Assembly (NCBI GenBank): GCA_021815005.1
Contig: JAKAHL010000061.1
Location: forward strand, 1 to 8,963
From: Chloroflexota bacterium
GTDB taxonomy: Bacteria > Chloroflexota > Limnocylindria > Limnocylindrales > CSP1-4
Direction: 5' to 3'
DNA: 8,963 nt
The notes below the pieces were generated by a model. The model had not been told where the DNA came from, searched no databases, and saw nothing but the letters and a program-made list of their open reading frames with translations. The stretch's first letter is position 1; each line of letters opens with the position of its first letter. This document shows positions 1 through 6,346 of this stretch, one piece after another. The translations under genes were made by a program, and so were the position numbers.

Positions 1-776
1 CGAGCTACCACGGCACGCACAACCCCGCCCTGCTGCGGGCACCGGACCGCCGCCAGGCGCTCGGCTGGCTCGACGCGGGCGAGGTCCGCTACGTCACGCT
101 GGCGCCCGAGCTGCCGGGTGCCCTCGCGGTGATCGACCTGCTGGTTCGGCACGGCGTGCGGGTGGCGATCGGGCACACCGACGCGACGTGGGACCAGGCG
201 CAGGCCGCCGCCGACGCGGGCGCGAGCCTGGTCACCCACCTGTTCAACGCCATGCGCCCGCTCCGCGGCCGCGACCCGGGGGTGGTGGGCCACGCGCTCC
301 GGTCGCACCTGTCCACGGGGTTCATCGGCGACGGGAACCACATCGCGTTCGAGACGATCGGGATGCTCGCGCGGATCAAGGGCCCGGACGAGCTGCACCT
401 CGTGACGGACGCCCTCGCGGGGCTGGGCATGCCGCCCGGCCGGTACCGCCTGGCGGACCAGGAGTACATCTCGGACGGGACCGCCGGCCGGCTGCCGGAC
501 GGGACGCTGTCCGGGTCGCTCCTGCCGCTCAACCGCTCGCTCCGCAACCTCGTGGACCGGGCCGGGCTGGAGCCGGCCCTCGCCGTGCGGCTGGCGACCC
601 TGAACCCTGCGCGGGCCCTCGGAGTCGACCACGAGCACGGCCGGGTGGCCGTGGGCCGGCCAGCCGACCTGACGCTGGTGGGCGACGACTGGGAGGTGCT
701 CCTCACCGTGATCGGCGGGGCGGTCGCCTTCCGGGCCGACGACGATGGTGACGAGGCTGGGAGCGCCCCGGCATGA
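1..776 (+). CDS. nagA: N-acetylglucosamine-6-phosphate deacetylase, C-terminal part (5' end outside window)
   Basis: Cytoplasmic amidohydrolase that removes the acetyl group from GlcNAc-6-P, giving GlcN-6-P and acetate, the committed step of GlcNAc and cell-wall amino-sugar breakdown. The frame is open from base 3 to a TGA at 774-776 (257 residues). The family is shown by GTHNP at visible residues 4-8 (E. coli NagA has KGTHNP just after its metal-binding EGP motif), GHTDAT with metal-ligand-type His58, THLFNAM with His79, and HLVTDA with the presumed catalytic Asp136. The C-terminal GRVAVGRPADLTLVGDD is the usual amidohydrolase strand that closes the fold. The N-terminal third, including the EGP glutamate, lies outside the window, so completeness cannot be judged. 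The stop overlaps the next start as ATGA, implying translational coupling to the ROK protein. The family call is secure. Related amidohydrolases such as AgaA are less likely but not formally excluded. Confidence 0.95.
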   Translation, partial: SYHGTHNPALLRAPDRRQALGWLDAGEVRYVTLAPELPGALAVIDLLVRHGVRVAIGHTDATWDQAQAAADAGASLVTHLFNAMRPLRGRDPGVVGHALRSHLSTGFIGDGNHIAFETIGMLARIKGPDELHLVTDALAGLGMPPGRYRLADQEYISDGTAGRLPDGTLSGSLLPLNRSLRNLVDRAGLEPALAVRLATLNPARALGVDHEHGRVAVGRPADLTLVGDDWEVLLTVIGGAVAFRADDDGDEAGSAPA

Positions 777-2275
777 GCTCCGGCGACCCGGCACCCCACG
801 GAACGTCCGCCAACGCCGACGGCCTCGCCGCCCTCGCGGCGGCGCGCCTCCTGCCGGCGCCGCGCGTCTCGCCGCCGCTCGACCCGCAGTTCCGTCCTGC
901 GGTGCTCGCCCGGCGCGCGCTCGCCGCCGCGGTCGAGGCGACCCGGGCCGGCCGCACGGTGACCCTCGCCGTCGAGCAGCCTGGCGGCTCGGTCTCGACG
1001 CGCACTGTGCGGGTCGTCCCGGACGAGCACCCGCTGGCGGCGGCCGGCCACGCCATCTGCGAGCGGACGGCGAAGACGCTGCTCTGGGCCCGCGGCGGCC
1101 AGCGGATCTGGGTTGACGGCCCCGAGGGCGTGGTCGCCGCGCTCCGGCGCCGCGTGGCGGACACCGCGTGCGGCAGGTTCGACGCCGAGCTCATCGGCGT
1201 CGGCGTCTACGGGGCGCCGGTCGAGGTCGTGGCGGCGCCCGCGCGCGAGTTCCCGTCCGACCGGTCGTCGTCGATCGCGCTCGGCGGGCATCTCGACGGC
1301 TGCCGGGTCGGGTTCGACCTGGGCGCCAGCGACCGGAAGGCCGCGGCCGTCGTGGACGGCGAGGTGGTGTACAGCGAGGAAGTGCCCTGGGACCCGGTCC
1401 GGGAGGCCGACCCGGCGTGGCACCTGGACCAGATCGGCGCCTCGCTGTTGAGCGCCGCGTCCCACCTGCCGCGCGTGGACGCGATCGGGGGCAGCGCCGC
1501 GGGCGCCTACGTGGCGAACGAGGTCCGGGTCGCCTCCCTGTTCCGCGCCGTGCCCCGCGAGCAGTTCGATCGCCGCGTCCGGGGGATCTTCCGCGAGCTC
1601 CAGGCGTCGTGGCACGGCATCCCGTTCGAGGTGGCCAACGACGGCGAGGTCACCGCCCTCGCGGGCTCGATGGCGAGCGGCCGCGGCGCACTGCTGGGGA
1701 TCGCCATGGGCTCCAGCGAGGCCGCCGGGTACGTGACCCGCGGGCTGCGCCTCACCCCGTGGCTGGACGAGCTCGCGTTCGTGCCGATCGACTTCCGTCC
1801 CGACGCGCCCCGCGACGAGTGGTCGGGCGACATCGGCTGCGGTGTGCAGTACCTCTCCCAGCAGGCCGTCGGGCGGCTGCTGCCGGCCGCGGGCATCGAG
1901 CTCGACGAATCGGCGACCCTGCCGGAGCGGCTCGTCCGCCTCCAGACGCTGATGGAGCAGGGCGATCCCCGCGCGACTCGCGTCTACGAGACGGTGGGCG
2001 TGTACCTCGGCTATGCGCTGCTCGAGTACGCCGACTGGTACGACATCGATCAGGTGCTGCTGCTGGGCCGCGTGACCAGCGGCGCGGGCGGCGCGGTGAT
2101 CAACCAGTGGGCCCGCCGGGTCCTGCGCACGGAGGCGCCGGAGCTCGCCGCGAGGCTGGCCTTCGGGGAGGTCTCCGAGCGTGACAAGCGCCACGGCCAG
2201 GCCGTTGCCGCGGCCAGCCTGCCCATCCGGTCCCCGTCGCTGTCCACCCCGGCGCCGCACCCCGAAGCCCGCTGA
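773..2275 (+). CDS. ROK-superfamily protein, probable sugar kinase with unrecognised N-terminal domain and no zinc motif
   Basis: A 500-residue protein, much longer than a usual ROK kinase (about 300). Residues 1-35 are Ala/Pro-rich. Residues 40-170 form an alpha/beta-looking domain that I do not recognise, with ERTAKTLLWARGG at 97-109 and FDAELIGVGVYGAPVEVV at 136-153. A ROK/ASKHA core follows: phosphate-1 loop FDLGASD (181-187), GGSAAG (239-244), VANDGEVTALAG with catalytic-type Asp290 (287-298), MGSSEAAGY (312-320) and the second nucleotide loop LLLGRVTSGAGG (429-440). The usual ExGH plus CxCGxxGC zinc site is absent. In its place is a stretch with SGDIGCGVQYLSQQ (351-364) and one Cys. The start is the ATG overlapping the nagA stop. 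The preceding GGGAG is rather far upstream (about 10 nt), so coupling probably matters more. Beside nagA, an amino-sugar kinase (GlcNAc or a muropeptide sugar) is a reasonable inference. A non-catalytic sugar sensor is the alternative. Confidence 0.8.
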   Translation: MSSGDPAPHGTSANADGLAALAAARLLPAPRVSPPLDPQFRPAVLARRALAAAVEATRAGRTVTLAVEQPGGSVSTRTVRVVPDEHPLAAAGHAICERTAKTLLWARGGQRIWVDGPEGVVAALRRRVADTACGRFDAELIGVGVYGAPVEVVAAPAREFPSDRSSSIALGGHLDGCRVGFDLGASDRKAAAVVDGEVVYSEEVPWDPVREADPAWHLDQIGASLLSAASHLPRVDAIGGSAAGAYVANEVRVASLFRAVPREQFDRRVRGIFRELQASWHGIPFEVANDGEVTALAGSMASGRGALLGIAMGSSEAAGYVTRGLRLTPWLDELAFVPIDFRPDAPRDEWSGDIGCGVQYLSQQAVGRLLPAAGIELDESATLPERLVRLQTLMEQGDPRATRVYETVGVYLGYALLEYADWYDIDQVLLLGRVTSGAGGAVINQWARRVLRTEAPELAARLAFGEVSERDKRHGQAVAAASLPIRSPSLSTPAPHPEAR

Positions 2276-2283
2276 CGGCCACC

Positions 2284-2316
2284 ATGGCGACGGTCAGCGC
2301 GGGCCCGGCGCCGTGA
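2284..2316 (+). other. Possible 10-codon leader ORF coupled to the ROK regulator
   Basis: ATG at 2284 opens a 10-codon frame (MATVSAGPAP) whose TGA (2314-2316) shares its A with the regulator's ATG (TGATG). The regulator lacks an obvious Shine-Dalgarno, so re-initiation from such a mini-ORF could explain how it is translated. No SD is obvious for the mini-ORF either, and an arrangement like this arises easily by chance in GC-rich DNA. Confidence 0.15.
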
Positions 2317-3521
2317 TGGAGCGCACGGCCAAGGCGACCCCTCAGGTGGCCCGCGAGCACAACGAGCGCCTCGTCGTGGCCACCGTGTACGTCCACGGCC
2401 GGATCAGCCGCGCCGACTTGGCGCGCGTGACCGGCCTGACGCGGACGACCGTCTCGGACGTGGTGGAGCGGCTGGTGGCGAGCGGGCTCGTGGCCGAGGC
2501 GGGCCGTGGCCCGTCGACCGGCGGCAAGGCCCCCATCCTGCTCGAGATGCCGGCCCGGGCCCGGCTCCTGATCGGCGTGGACCTCGGCGACCAGGTGTTC
2601 ACGGCCGCCGTGGTGGACCTCCGGGGCCGGATCGTGCGGCGGGCCAGCGCGCCGTCCGAGGGCCTCAGCGGCGAGGAGGCCGGCCGGCTCGCGCTCGCGG
2701 TCGTGGACAGCGCCCTCGCCCACGGGGACGCGCCCATCCTCGGGGTCGGCGTCGGCGCGCCCGGCCTCATCGACACGGGTACGGGGACGGTCATCCGCTC
2801 CGTCACCCGCGACTGGCGCGACCTGCCCCTCGGCCAGCGCATCGCCGAGCACACCGGCCTGCCGGTGCACGTCGCCAACGACTGCCAGGCGGCCGTCTTC
2901 GCCGAGCACGTGTTCGGGTCGGCGCCAGCGGCGAACCTGATCGCGGTCAAGGTCGGCATGGGCATCGGGGCCGGCCTCATCCTGGGGGGCGAGCTCTTCA
3001 CCGGCGACGGCTTCGGCGCCGGGGAGATCGGCCACACGATCGTCCATCCCGACGGCGAGGCCTGCCGCTGCGGGCGGCGAGGCTGCCTCGAGACGGTGGC
3101 CAGCCTGGGCGCCATCCTGCGGGGGATCGAGGCTCGCACTGGCCAGCCCGCCTCGCTCGACCAGGCCCTCGACGCGTTCGCCGCGGGGGATCCTGACGCG
3201 CGCGAGGTGGTTCTCGGGGCCGGGCGGCAGCTAGGCTACGCGCTCGCCAGCCTGGTCGGCGCCCTGCACGTGCGTCGGCTCGTCATCGCCGGCACGCTGG
3301 CTGCCTTCGGGCCGGATTGGCTGGATGCCATCTCGGCGGCTATGGCCGAGCGGACGCTGGAGGCGCTGGCGGCCGACGTTACCGTCGAGCTCGGACGGGT
3401 TGACGACGTCGTGGTGCTCGGTGCCGCGGCGCTCATGATGACCCGCGAGCTCGGCCTGCGCCTCCAGCCGCTCGACGCGACGATGTCGCCGGTCAGGGGC
3501 CCGCGCGGCGCGGCGCGCTAG
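2316..3521 (+). CDS. ROK-family transcriptional regulator (NagC/Mlc/XylR type)
   Basis: A 401-residue DNA-binding regulator, the normal length for NagC/Mlc. Residues 16-60 form a winged helix-turn-helix (ISRADLARVTGLTRTTVSDV at 30-49), followed by the wing RGPSTGGKAP at 64-73. The ROK sugar-binding part follows: GVDLGD (87-92), GVGAPGLID (145-153), VANDCQAAVFAE with Asp189 (186-197), GMGIGAGLILGG (214-225), and the zinc site formed by EIGH (His240) and CRCGRRGC (Cys250, Cys252, Cys257). The frame is open further upstream, but that extension overlaps the preceding gene and is Arg/Pro-rich, so it is unlikely. ATG at 2316 is chosen, with GTG at 2313 possible; neither has a clear Shine-Dalgarno. 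It lies about 40 bp after the ROK kinase-like gene on the same strand and probably represses this cluster, with a sugar or sugar phosphate as inducer. That role is inferred from position. Stop is TAG. Confidence 0.92.
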   Translation: MERTAKATPQVAREHNERLVVATVYVHGRISRADLARVTGLTRTTVSDVVERLVASGLVAEAGRGPSTGGKAPILLEMPARARLLIGVDLGDQVFTAAVVDLRGRIVRRASAPSEGLSGEEAGRLALAVVDSALAHGDAPILGVGVGAPGLIDTGTGTVIRSVTRDWRDLPLGQRIAEHTGLPVHVANDCQAAVFAEHVFGSAPAANLIAVKVGMGIGAGLILGGELFTGDGFGAGEIGHTIVHPDGEACRCGRRGCLETVASLGAILRGIEARTGQPASLDQALDAFAAGDPDAREVVLGAGRQLGYALASLVGALHVRRLVIAGTLAAFGPDWLDAISAAMAERTLEALAADVTVELGRVDDVVVLGAAALMMTRELGLRLQPLDATMSPVRGPRGAAR

Positions 3522-3585
3522 TTCTGGCGTCGCCCGTGGGCGGCCGGCCGGTGAGGGCCGGGGGCAGCGCGGCCCCGGGCAACGG

Positions 3586-3622
3586 GCACGTGCGGTCATG
3601 CGCCCGGGCATACAGTCAGACG
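3586..3622 (+). promoter_or_regulatory. Probable promoter of the MFS gene, leaderless type
   Basis: TACAGT at 3611-3616 matches the TANNNT pattern of a sigma-70-type -10 box and stands out in very GC-rich DNA. It ends 6 nt before the GTG at 3623, the spacing expected if transcription starts at or next to the start codon. There is no Shine-Dalgarno between them, which fits a leaderless mRNA. No good -35 is seen; in its place is the perfect palindrome GCACGTGC (3586-3593), a possible operator. CCCGGGCA occurs twice in direct orientation (3574-3581 and 3603-3610) on either side of it. Confidence 0.5.
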
Positions 3623-4906
3623 GTGACCTCCTGGGACCGACTCCGGGGCCTCGACCGGAACCTCGCCGTCATCATCGCCGCGCGCGTGCTGATGAGCGCC
3701 TCAAGGGCCCTCGCCGGCGTGATCGCCCCCGTGTACCTGGCCCTCATCGGCTTCAGCGCGATCGACCTCGGTGCGCTGGCTCTCGTGGTGGGCGTGGGCT
3801 CGGCCGTCATGGCCGCGGCCATCGGACTCGCCTCCGATCGCGTCGGCCGGAAGCCGTTCCTGGTCACGGTGCCGCTCCTGGCCGCGGCGGCGGGCGTCGC
3901 CTTCGCCGTGACCCGGTCGCCCCTCGTCCTGTTCGCCGCCGCCGCGGTCGGCAGCTTCGGCCGGGGCTCCGGGGCGGGCGCGGGGATGGTCGGCCCGTAT
4001 CAACCCGCGGAGCAGGCGTTCGTGACCGACATCGCGCCCGCCCGGGAGCGGAATACCGTGTTCGGGCGGCTCGCAGCCGCCTCCAGCCTGGGCGCCCTGC
4101 TGGGCAGCCCCCTCGCGATCCTGACGGGCGAGCACCACCAAGCCGGGGCGGCCGCCACCGCGGACTTCCGCGCCGCCTTCATCGCCTGCGCGCTGCTCGC
4201 GGCCGCCGCGGGGCTGCTCGCCCTGGCCCTGCGCGAGGCGCCGCGGCCCGCGCCCGCCGCCGGCGGGGAGCGCCCGTTCCGGTGGCCCCGCCGCTCGATG
4301 CCGCTCCTGATGCGCCTGTGGGTCACGAACACCTTCAACGGCCTCGCCGTGGGCATGTTCGGCCCGTTCGTCAGCTACTGGTTCTTCGTCCGCTTCGGAG
4401 TCAGCGCCGGCGAGATCGGCTTGCTCTACGCGGTCATCAACGCGGTCTCGATCGCCTCCACGCTGGGCGCGGCCCGCATCGCCGCACGATGGGGCCTCGT
4501 GCGCACCGTGGTGCTGGTGCGGATCGCCCAGGCCCTGCTGCTGCTGCCGCTCGTGCTGGCCCCCACCTTCTTGCTGGCCGGGGCCGTCTACCTGCTCCGG
4601 ATGCTGGTGGCCAGGATCGGCATGCCCCTGCGCCAGTCGTACGTCCTCGCCATGGCCGACCCCGAGGAGCGGGCGTCCGTCGGGGCGCTGTCAAACGTCC
4701 CGAGCCAGGCCGCCATGGCCGTGGCGCCGGTGGCGGCGGGCTACCTGTTCGAGACGGTGAGTCTCTCGCTGCCCTTCGTCCTGGGCGGGGTGCTCCAGCT
4801 CGTCAACGCGCTGCTCTACTGGGGCCTGTTCCATGCGATGGCGCCGGAGGAGGAGCTGCCCGCCGTGCCCGAGCCGCCCCCGCCGCAACCCGACCCCGAC
4901 GCGTGA
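3623..4906 (+). CDS. Major facilitator superfamily (MFS) transporter
   Basis: An inner-membrane secondary transporter of 427 residues with the usual 12-helix MFS plan. Two blocks of hydrophobic segments are separated by a charged central loop near EAPRPAPAAGGERPFRWPRR. The loop between helices 2 and 3 carries the MFS signature DRVGRKPFL, and the C-terminal half has MPLRQSYVLAMADPEERASV, a helix 10-11 loop common in drug/sugar efflux-type MFS proteins. The tail is Pro-rich and cytoplasmic. GTG 3623 is chosen because it follows a -10 box by 6 nt and gives a normal N-terminus ahead of helix 1. An in-frame GTG at 3536 would add 29 Arg/Gly-rich residues and would place the promoter inside the gene. 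The substrate is unknown. Its place after nagA and two ROK genes hints at sugar, but its own promoter weakens that. Import and export cannot be told apart. Confidence 0.85.
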   Translation: MTSWDRLRGLDRNLAVIIAARVLMSASRALAGVIAPVYLALIGFSAIDLGALALVVGVGSAVMAAAIGLASDRVGRKPFLVTVPLLAAAAGVAFAVTRSPLVLFAAAAVGSFGRGSGAGAGMVGPYQPAEQAFVTDIAPARERNTVFGRLAAASSLGALLGSPLAILTGEHHQAGAAATADFRAAFIACALLAAAAGLLALALREAPRPAPAAGGERPFRWPRRSMPLLMRLWVTNTFNGLAVGMFGPFVSYWFFVRFGVSAGEIGLLYAVINAVSIASTLGAARIAARWGLVRTVVLVRIAQALLLLPLVLAPTFLLAGAVYLLRMLVARIGMPLRQSYVLAMADPEERASVGALSNVPSQAAMAVAPVAAGYLFETVSLSLPFVLGGVLQLVNALLYWGLFHAMAPEEELPAVPEPPPPQPDPDA

Positions 4907-4929
4907 CCGGCGGCCTCCCGCGCCAGGCG

Positions 4930-4946
4930 GCGACGACGACCGTCGC
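4930..4946. terminator. Candidate bidirectional hairpin between convergent genes
   Basis: GCGACG-ACGAC-CGTCGC forms a perfect 6-bp stem with a 5-nt loop inside the 42-bp gap between the converging MFS gene and the 57-aa membrane protein gene. The position suits a terminator shared by both directions. There is no T-tract on either strand, so it is not a classical intrinsic terminator, and such stems are frequent in GC-rich DNA. Confidence 0.3.
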
Positions 4947-4948
4947 GG

Positions 4949-5122
4949 TCAGCGTCTCCTGATCATGAACAGGACGGCCCCCACCAGGAGCAGGGCGATG
5001 CCGGCGGCGAACATCCAGTCGCCCCACCACAGGTGGCGGTTGAGGCGGCTGACCAGGATGAGGACGGCTGAGATCACCGCCAGCAGGGTGGCGACTGGAT
5101 TGGACCTCACGCGAGAGGGCAT
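4949..5122 (-). CDS. 57-aa two-helix membrane protein, last gene of the ABC exporter cassette
   Basis: A small uncharacterised membrane protein. The reading runs from ATG at 5122 to TGA at 4949. A basic N-terminus (MPSRVRSNP) is followed by a hydrophobic helix at about 10-25 (VATLLAVISAVLILVS), a polar turn RLNRHLWWGDW (26-36), a second helix at about 37-54 and the basic end RRR. By the positive-inside rule both ends are probably cytoplasmic. A strong Shine-Dalgarno, GGAGG, lies 6 nt before the ATG (5129-5133), which supports real translation. It starts 42 bp after the permease stop on the same strand, so it is probably in the same operon but initiated independently. It aligns without gaps to the 52-aa protein encoded at 7808-7650, sharing P, L, LI, R-x-NR, WG, AG, A, L, V and A at matching positions. 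An accessory or regulatory subunit of the exporter is an inference; I recognise no named family. Confidence 0.7.
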   Translation of the reverse strand: MPSRVRSNPVATLLAVISAVLILVSRLNRHLWWGDWMFAAGIALLLVGAVLFMIRRR

Positions 5123-5128
5123 CTGGTT

Positions 5129-5133
5129 CCTCC
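5129..5133 (-). promoter_or_regulatory. Strong ribosome binding site of the 57-aa membrane protein
   Basis: Read on the minus strand the sequence is GGAGG-AACCAG-ATG, a near-ideal Shine-Dalgarno with 6-nt spacing. It is the clearest SD in the window. It fixes the start of this otherwise easily missed gene and shows that its translation does not depend on the upstream stop. Confidence 0.75.
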
Positions 5134-5164
5134 GGTCAGGGCGGCCCGATGGGGCGGGCGCGGG

Positions 5165-6346
5165 CTAGGCACGGCGCGCATTCCCGCCGCGCAGCGCGTC
5201 CATGAACCGCACCCGGGTCCCGATACGCATGGCGGCATTGGCGTAGACGCGGCCGGCCAGCTGCGTGAGCCCCGCGATGGCGGCGACCGTCAGCACCAGG
5301 GCCAGCCCGATCTGCCAGGCGGGCACGTCGCCGCCGGCCATGCGCACCGGCATCAGGATCGGCGCGAACGGGGGCACCAGCGAGGCGGCCACCACGACCA
5401 GGCTGGTCGGGTTGGCCAGCGCGAGATAGGCGAGCAGGTAGGAGCCGATCTGGAACACCGCGACCGGGGCGACGGCGCTCTGGACCTCCTCCGGGCGCGA
5501 GACGAGCGCCGCCAGCGTCGCGTACCCCGTCGCGTAGAGCATGAACCCGAGCACGAACCAGGCGAGGTACCCGAGCACCGCCGCCACCCCGAGCGCGGGC
5601 GTCGTGATCACGTTCGTCGCGGCGACCGAGGCCAGGGTCGCCGCCGCCACGATGCCCAGCTGCAGGAGGGCGACCACGCCGATCCCCATGACCTTGCCGG
5701 CCAGCAGCCGGCTCGGCGGGACCGTGGCGAGCAGGATCTCCATGATCCGGGTGGCCTTCTCCTCGACCACGCCCTGGGCGACCATGCCACCGTACAGGCC
5801 GAGGGAGATGTACAGCAGGATGGCGACCCCCAGCCCCACCACCCGGTCCTGCGTGCTAACGGTCTTGGGCTGGAGGGCGTCGACCGGGACCTGCAGCCCG
5901 CTGGTCACCGTCGCCAGGACCCCCGGGGGGATGCCGAGCGCCGTGAACCGGGCGGACATCACCGCCCGCTGCAGGGCGGCCTGCACCGTTGCGGGGGCCG
6001 ACTGCTCCACCACCGCGGTCGGCGCGGTCGCGGGGCCGGTGACCAGGACGTCGAGCGTGCCCGCGGACACCTGCGCCCTGCCCGTGGCGTCGTCGGTCAC
6101 GGTGCTGACCGTGACCGGCTGTCCCGCCGTCGCCAGCGCGGCGCTGAACTCCGGCTCGAGCGCCTGCGACCCGCCGGTGAACCCCACGCTGACCGTCGAG
6201 GCCAGGCCGCCGAGGCGGGCGTACCCGAAGCTGCCGATCACCACCAGGGCGACCATCACGGCGGTCCCGCCCAGGAAGACCCGGGAGCGCAGGCGGACGA
6301 GCATCTCGCGCCGCGCCACCAGGAGCACGACCGGCCATGCCGTCAC
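5165..6346 (-). CDS. ABC-2 type exporter permease (NatB/YhaP-like)
   Basis: The membrane subunit of the ABC exporter, 393 residues. One helix at about 23-41 is followed by a large extracytoplasmic domain (about 45-165, with substrate-binding-like alpha/beta content such as TLDVLVTGPATAPTAVVEQS). Then come five or six helices at about 168-191, 219-242, 250-280, 291-334 and 343-367. VVEEKATRIMEILLATVPPS (193-212) followed by RLLAGK is the coupling motif typical of NatB-type ABC-2 permeases. The ending ANAAMRIGTRVRFMDALR (369-386) is also characteristic. GTG 6346 is chosen because it makes a 4-bp GTGA overlap with the lipoprotein stop; GTG 6355 would add three residues. Stop is TAG. The cognate ATPase is the first gene of the cassette. 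NatAB exports sodium and relatives export drugs or peptides, but the substrate here cannot be read from the sequence. Confidence 0.9.
   Translation of the reverse strand: MTAWPVVLLVARREMLVRLRSRVFLGGTAVMVALVVIGSFGYARLGGLASTVSVGFTGGSQALEPEFSAALATAGQPVTVSTVTDDATGRAQVSAGTLDVLVTGPATAPTAVVEQSAPATVQAALQRAVMSARFTALGIPPGVLATVTSGLQVPVDALQPKTVSTQDRVVGLGVAILLYISLGLYGGMVAQGVVEEKATRIMEILLATVPPSRLLAGKVMGIGVVALLQLGIVAAATLASVAATNVITTPALGVAAVLGYLAWFVLGFMLYATGYATLAALVSRPEEVQSAVAPVAVFQIGSYLLAYLALANPTSLVVVAASLVPPFAPILMPVRMAGGDVPAWQIGLALVLTVAAIAGLTQLAGRVYANAAMRIGTRVRFMDALRGGNARRA

Noticed and set aside
89..2260. A 723-codon open frame on the minus strand opposite nagA and the ROK gene
   Set aside because: Its translation is Arg/Ala/Gly/Pro-rich with no family motif, and it lies exactly antisense to two genes with clear motifs. 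Long antisense frames are expected at this GC content.
2100..3047. A 315-codon minus-strand frame opposite the ROK regulator
   Set aside because: It is His/Arg/Asp-rich low-complexity translation, antisense to an intact ROK domain with zinc motif, so it is a composition artefact.
3531..3575. GC hairpins after the ROK regulator as an intrinsic terminator
   Set aside because: CGCCC/GGGCG and GGGCC/GGCCC pairs exist, but loops are poor or too small and no T-tract follows, so they are indistinguishable from GC background.
3536..3622. Upstream GTG start for the MFS gene adding 29 residues
   Set aside because: The extension is Arg/Gly/Ala-rich and non-membrane, has no SD, and would put the -10 box inside the coding region.
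3598..4962. A 454-codon plus-strand frame overlapping the MFS gene in another phase
   Set aside because: It is Arg/Pro/Gly-rich with no hydrophobic segments, while the alternative phase gives a textbook MFS protein.
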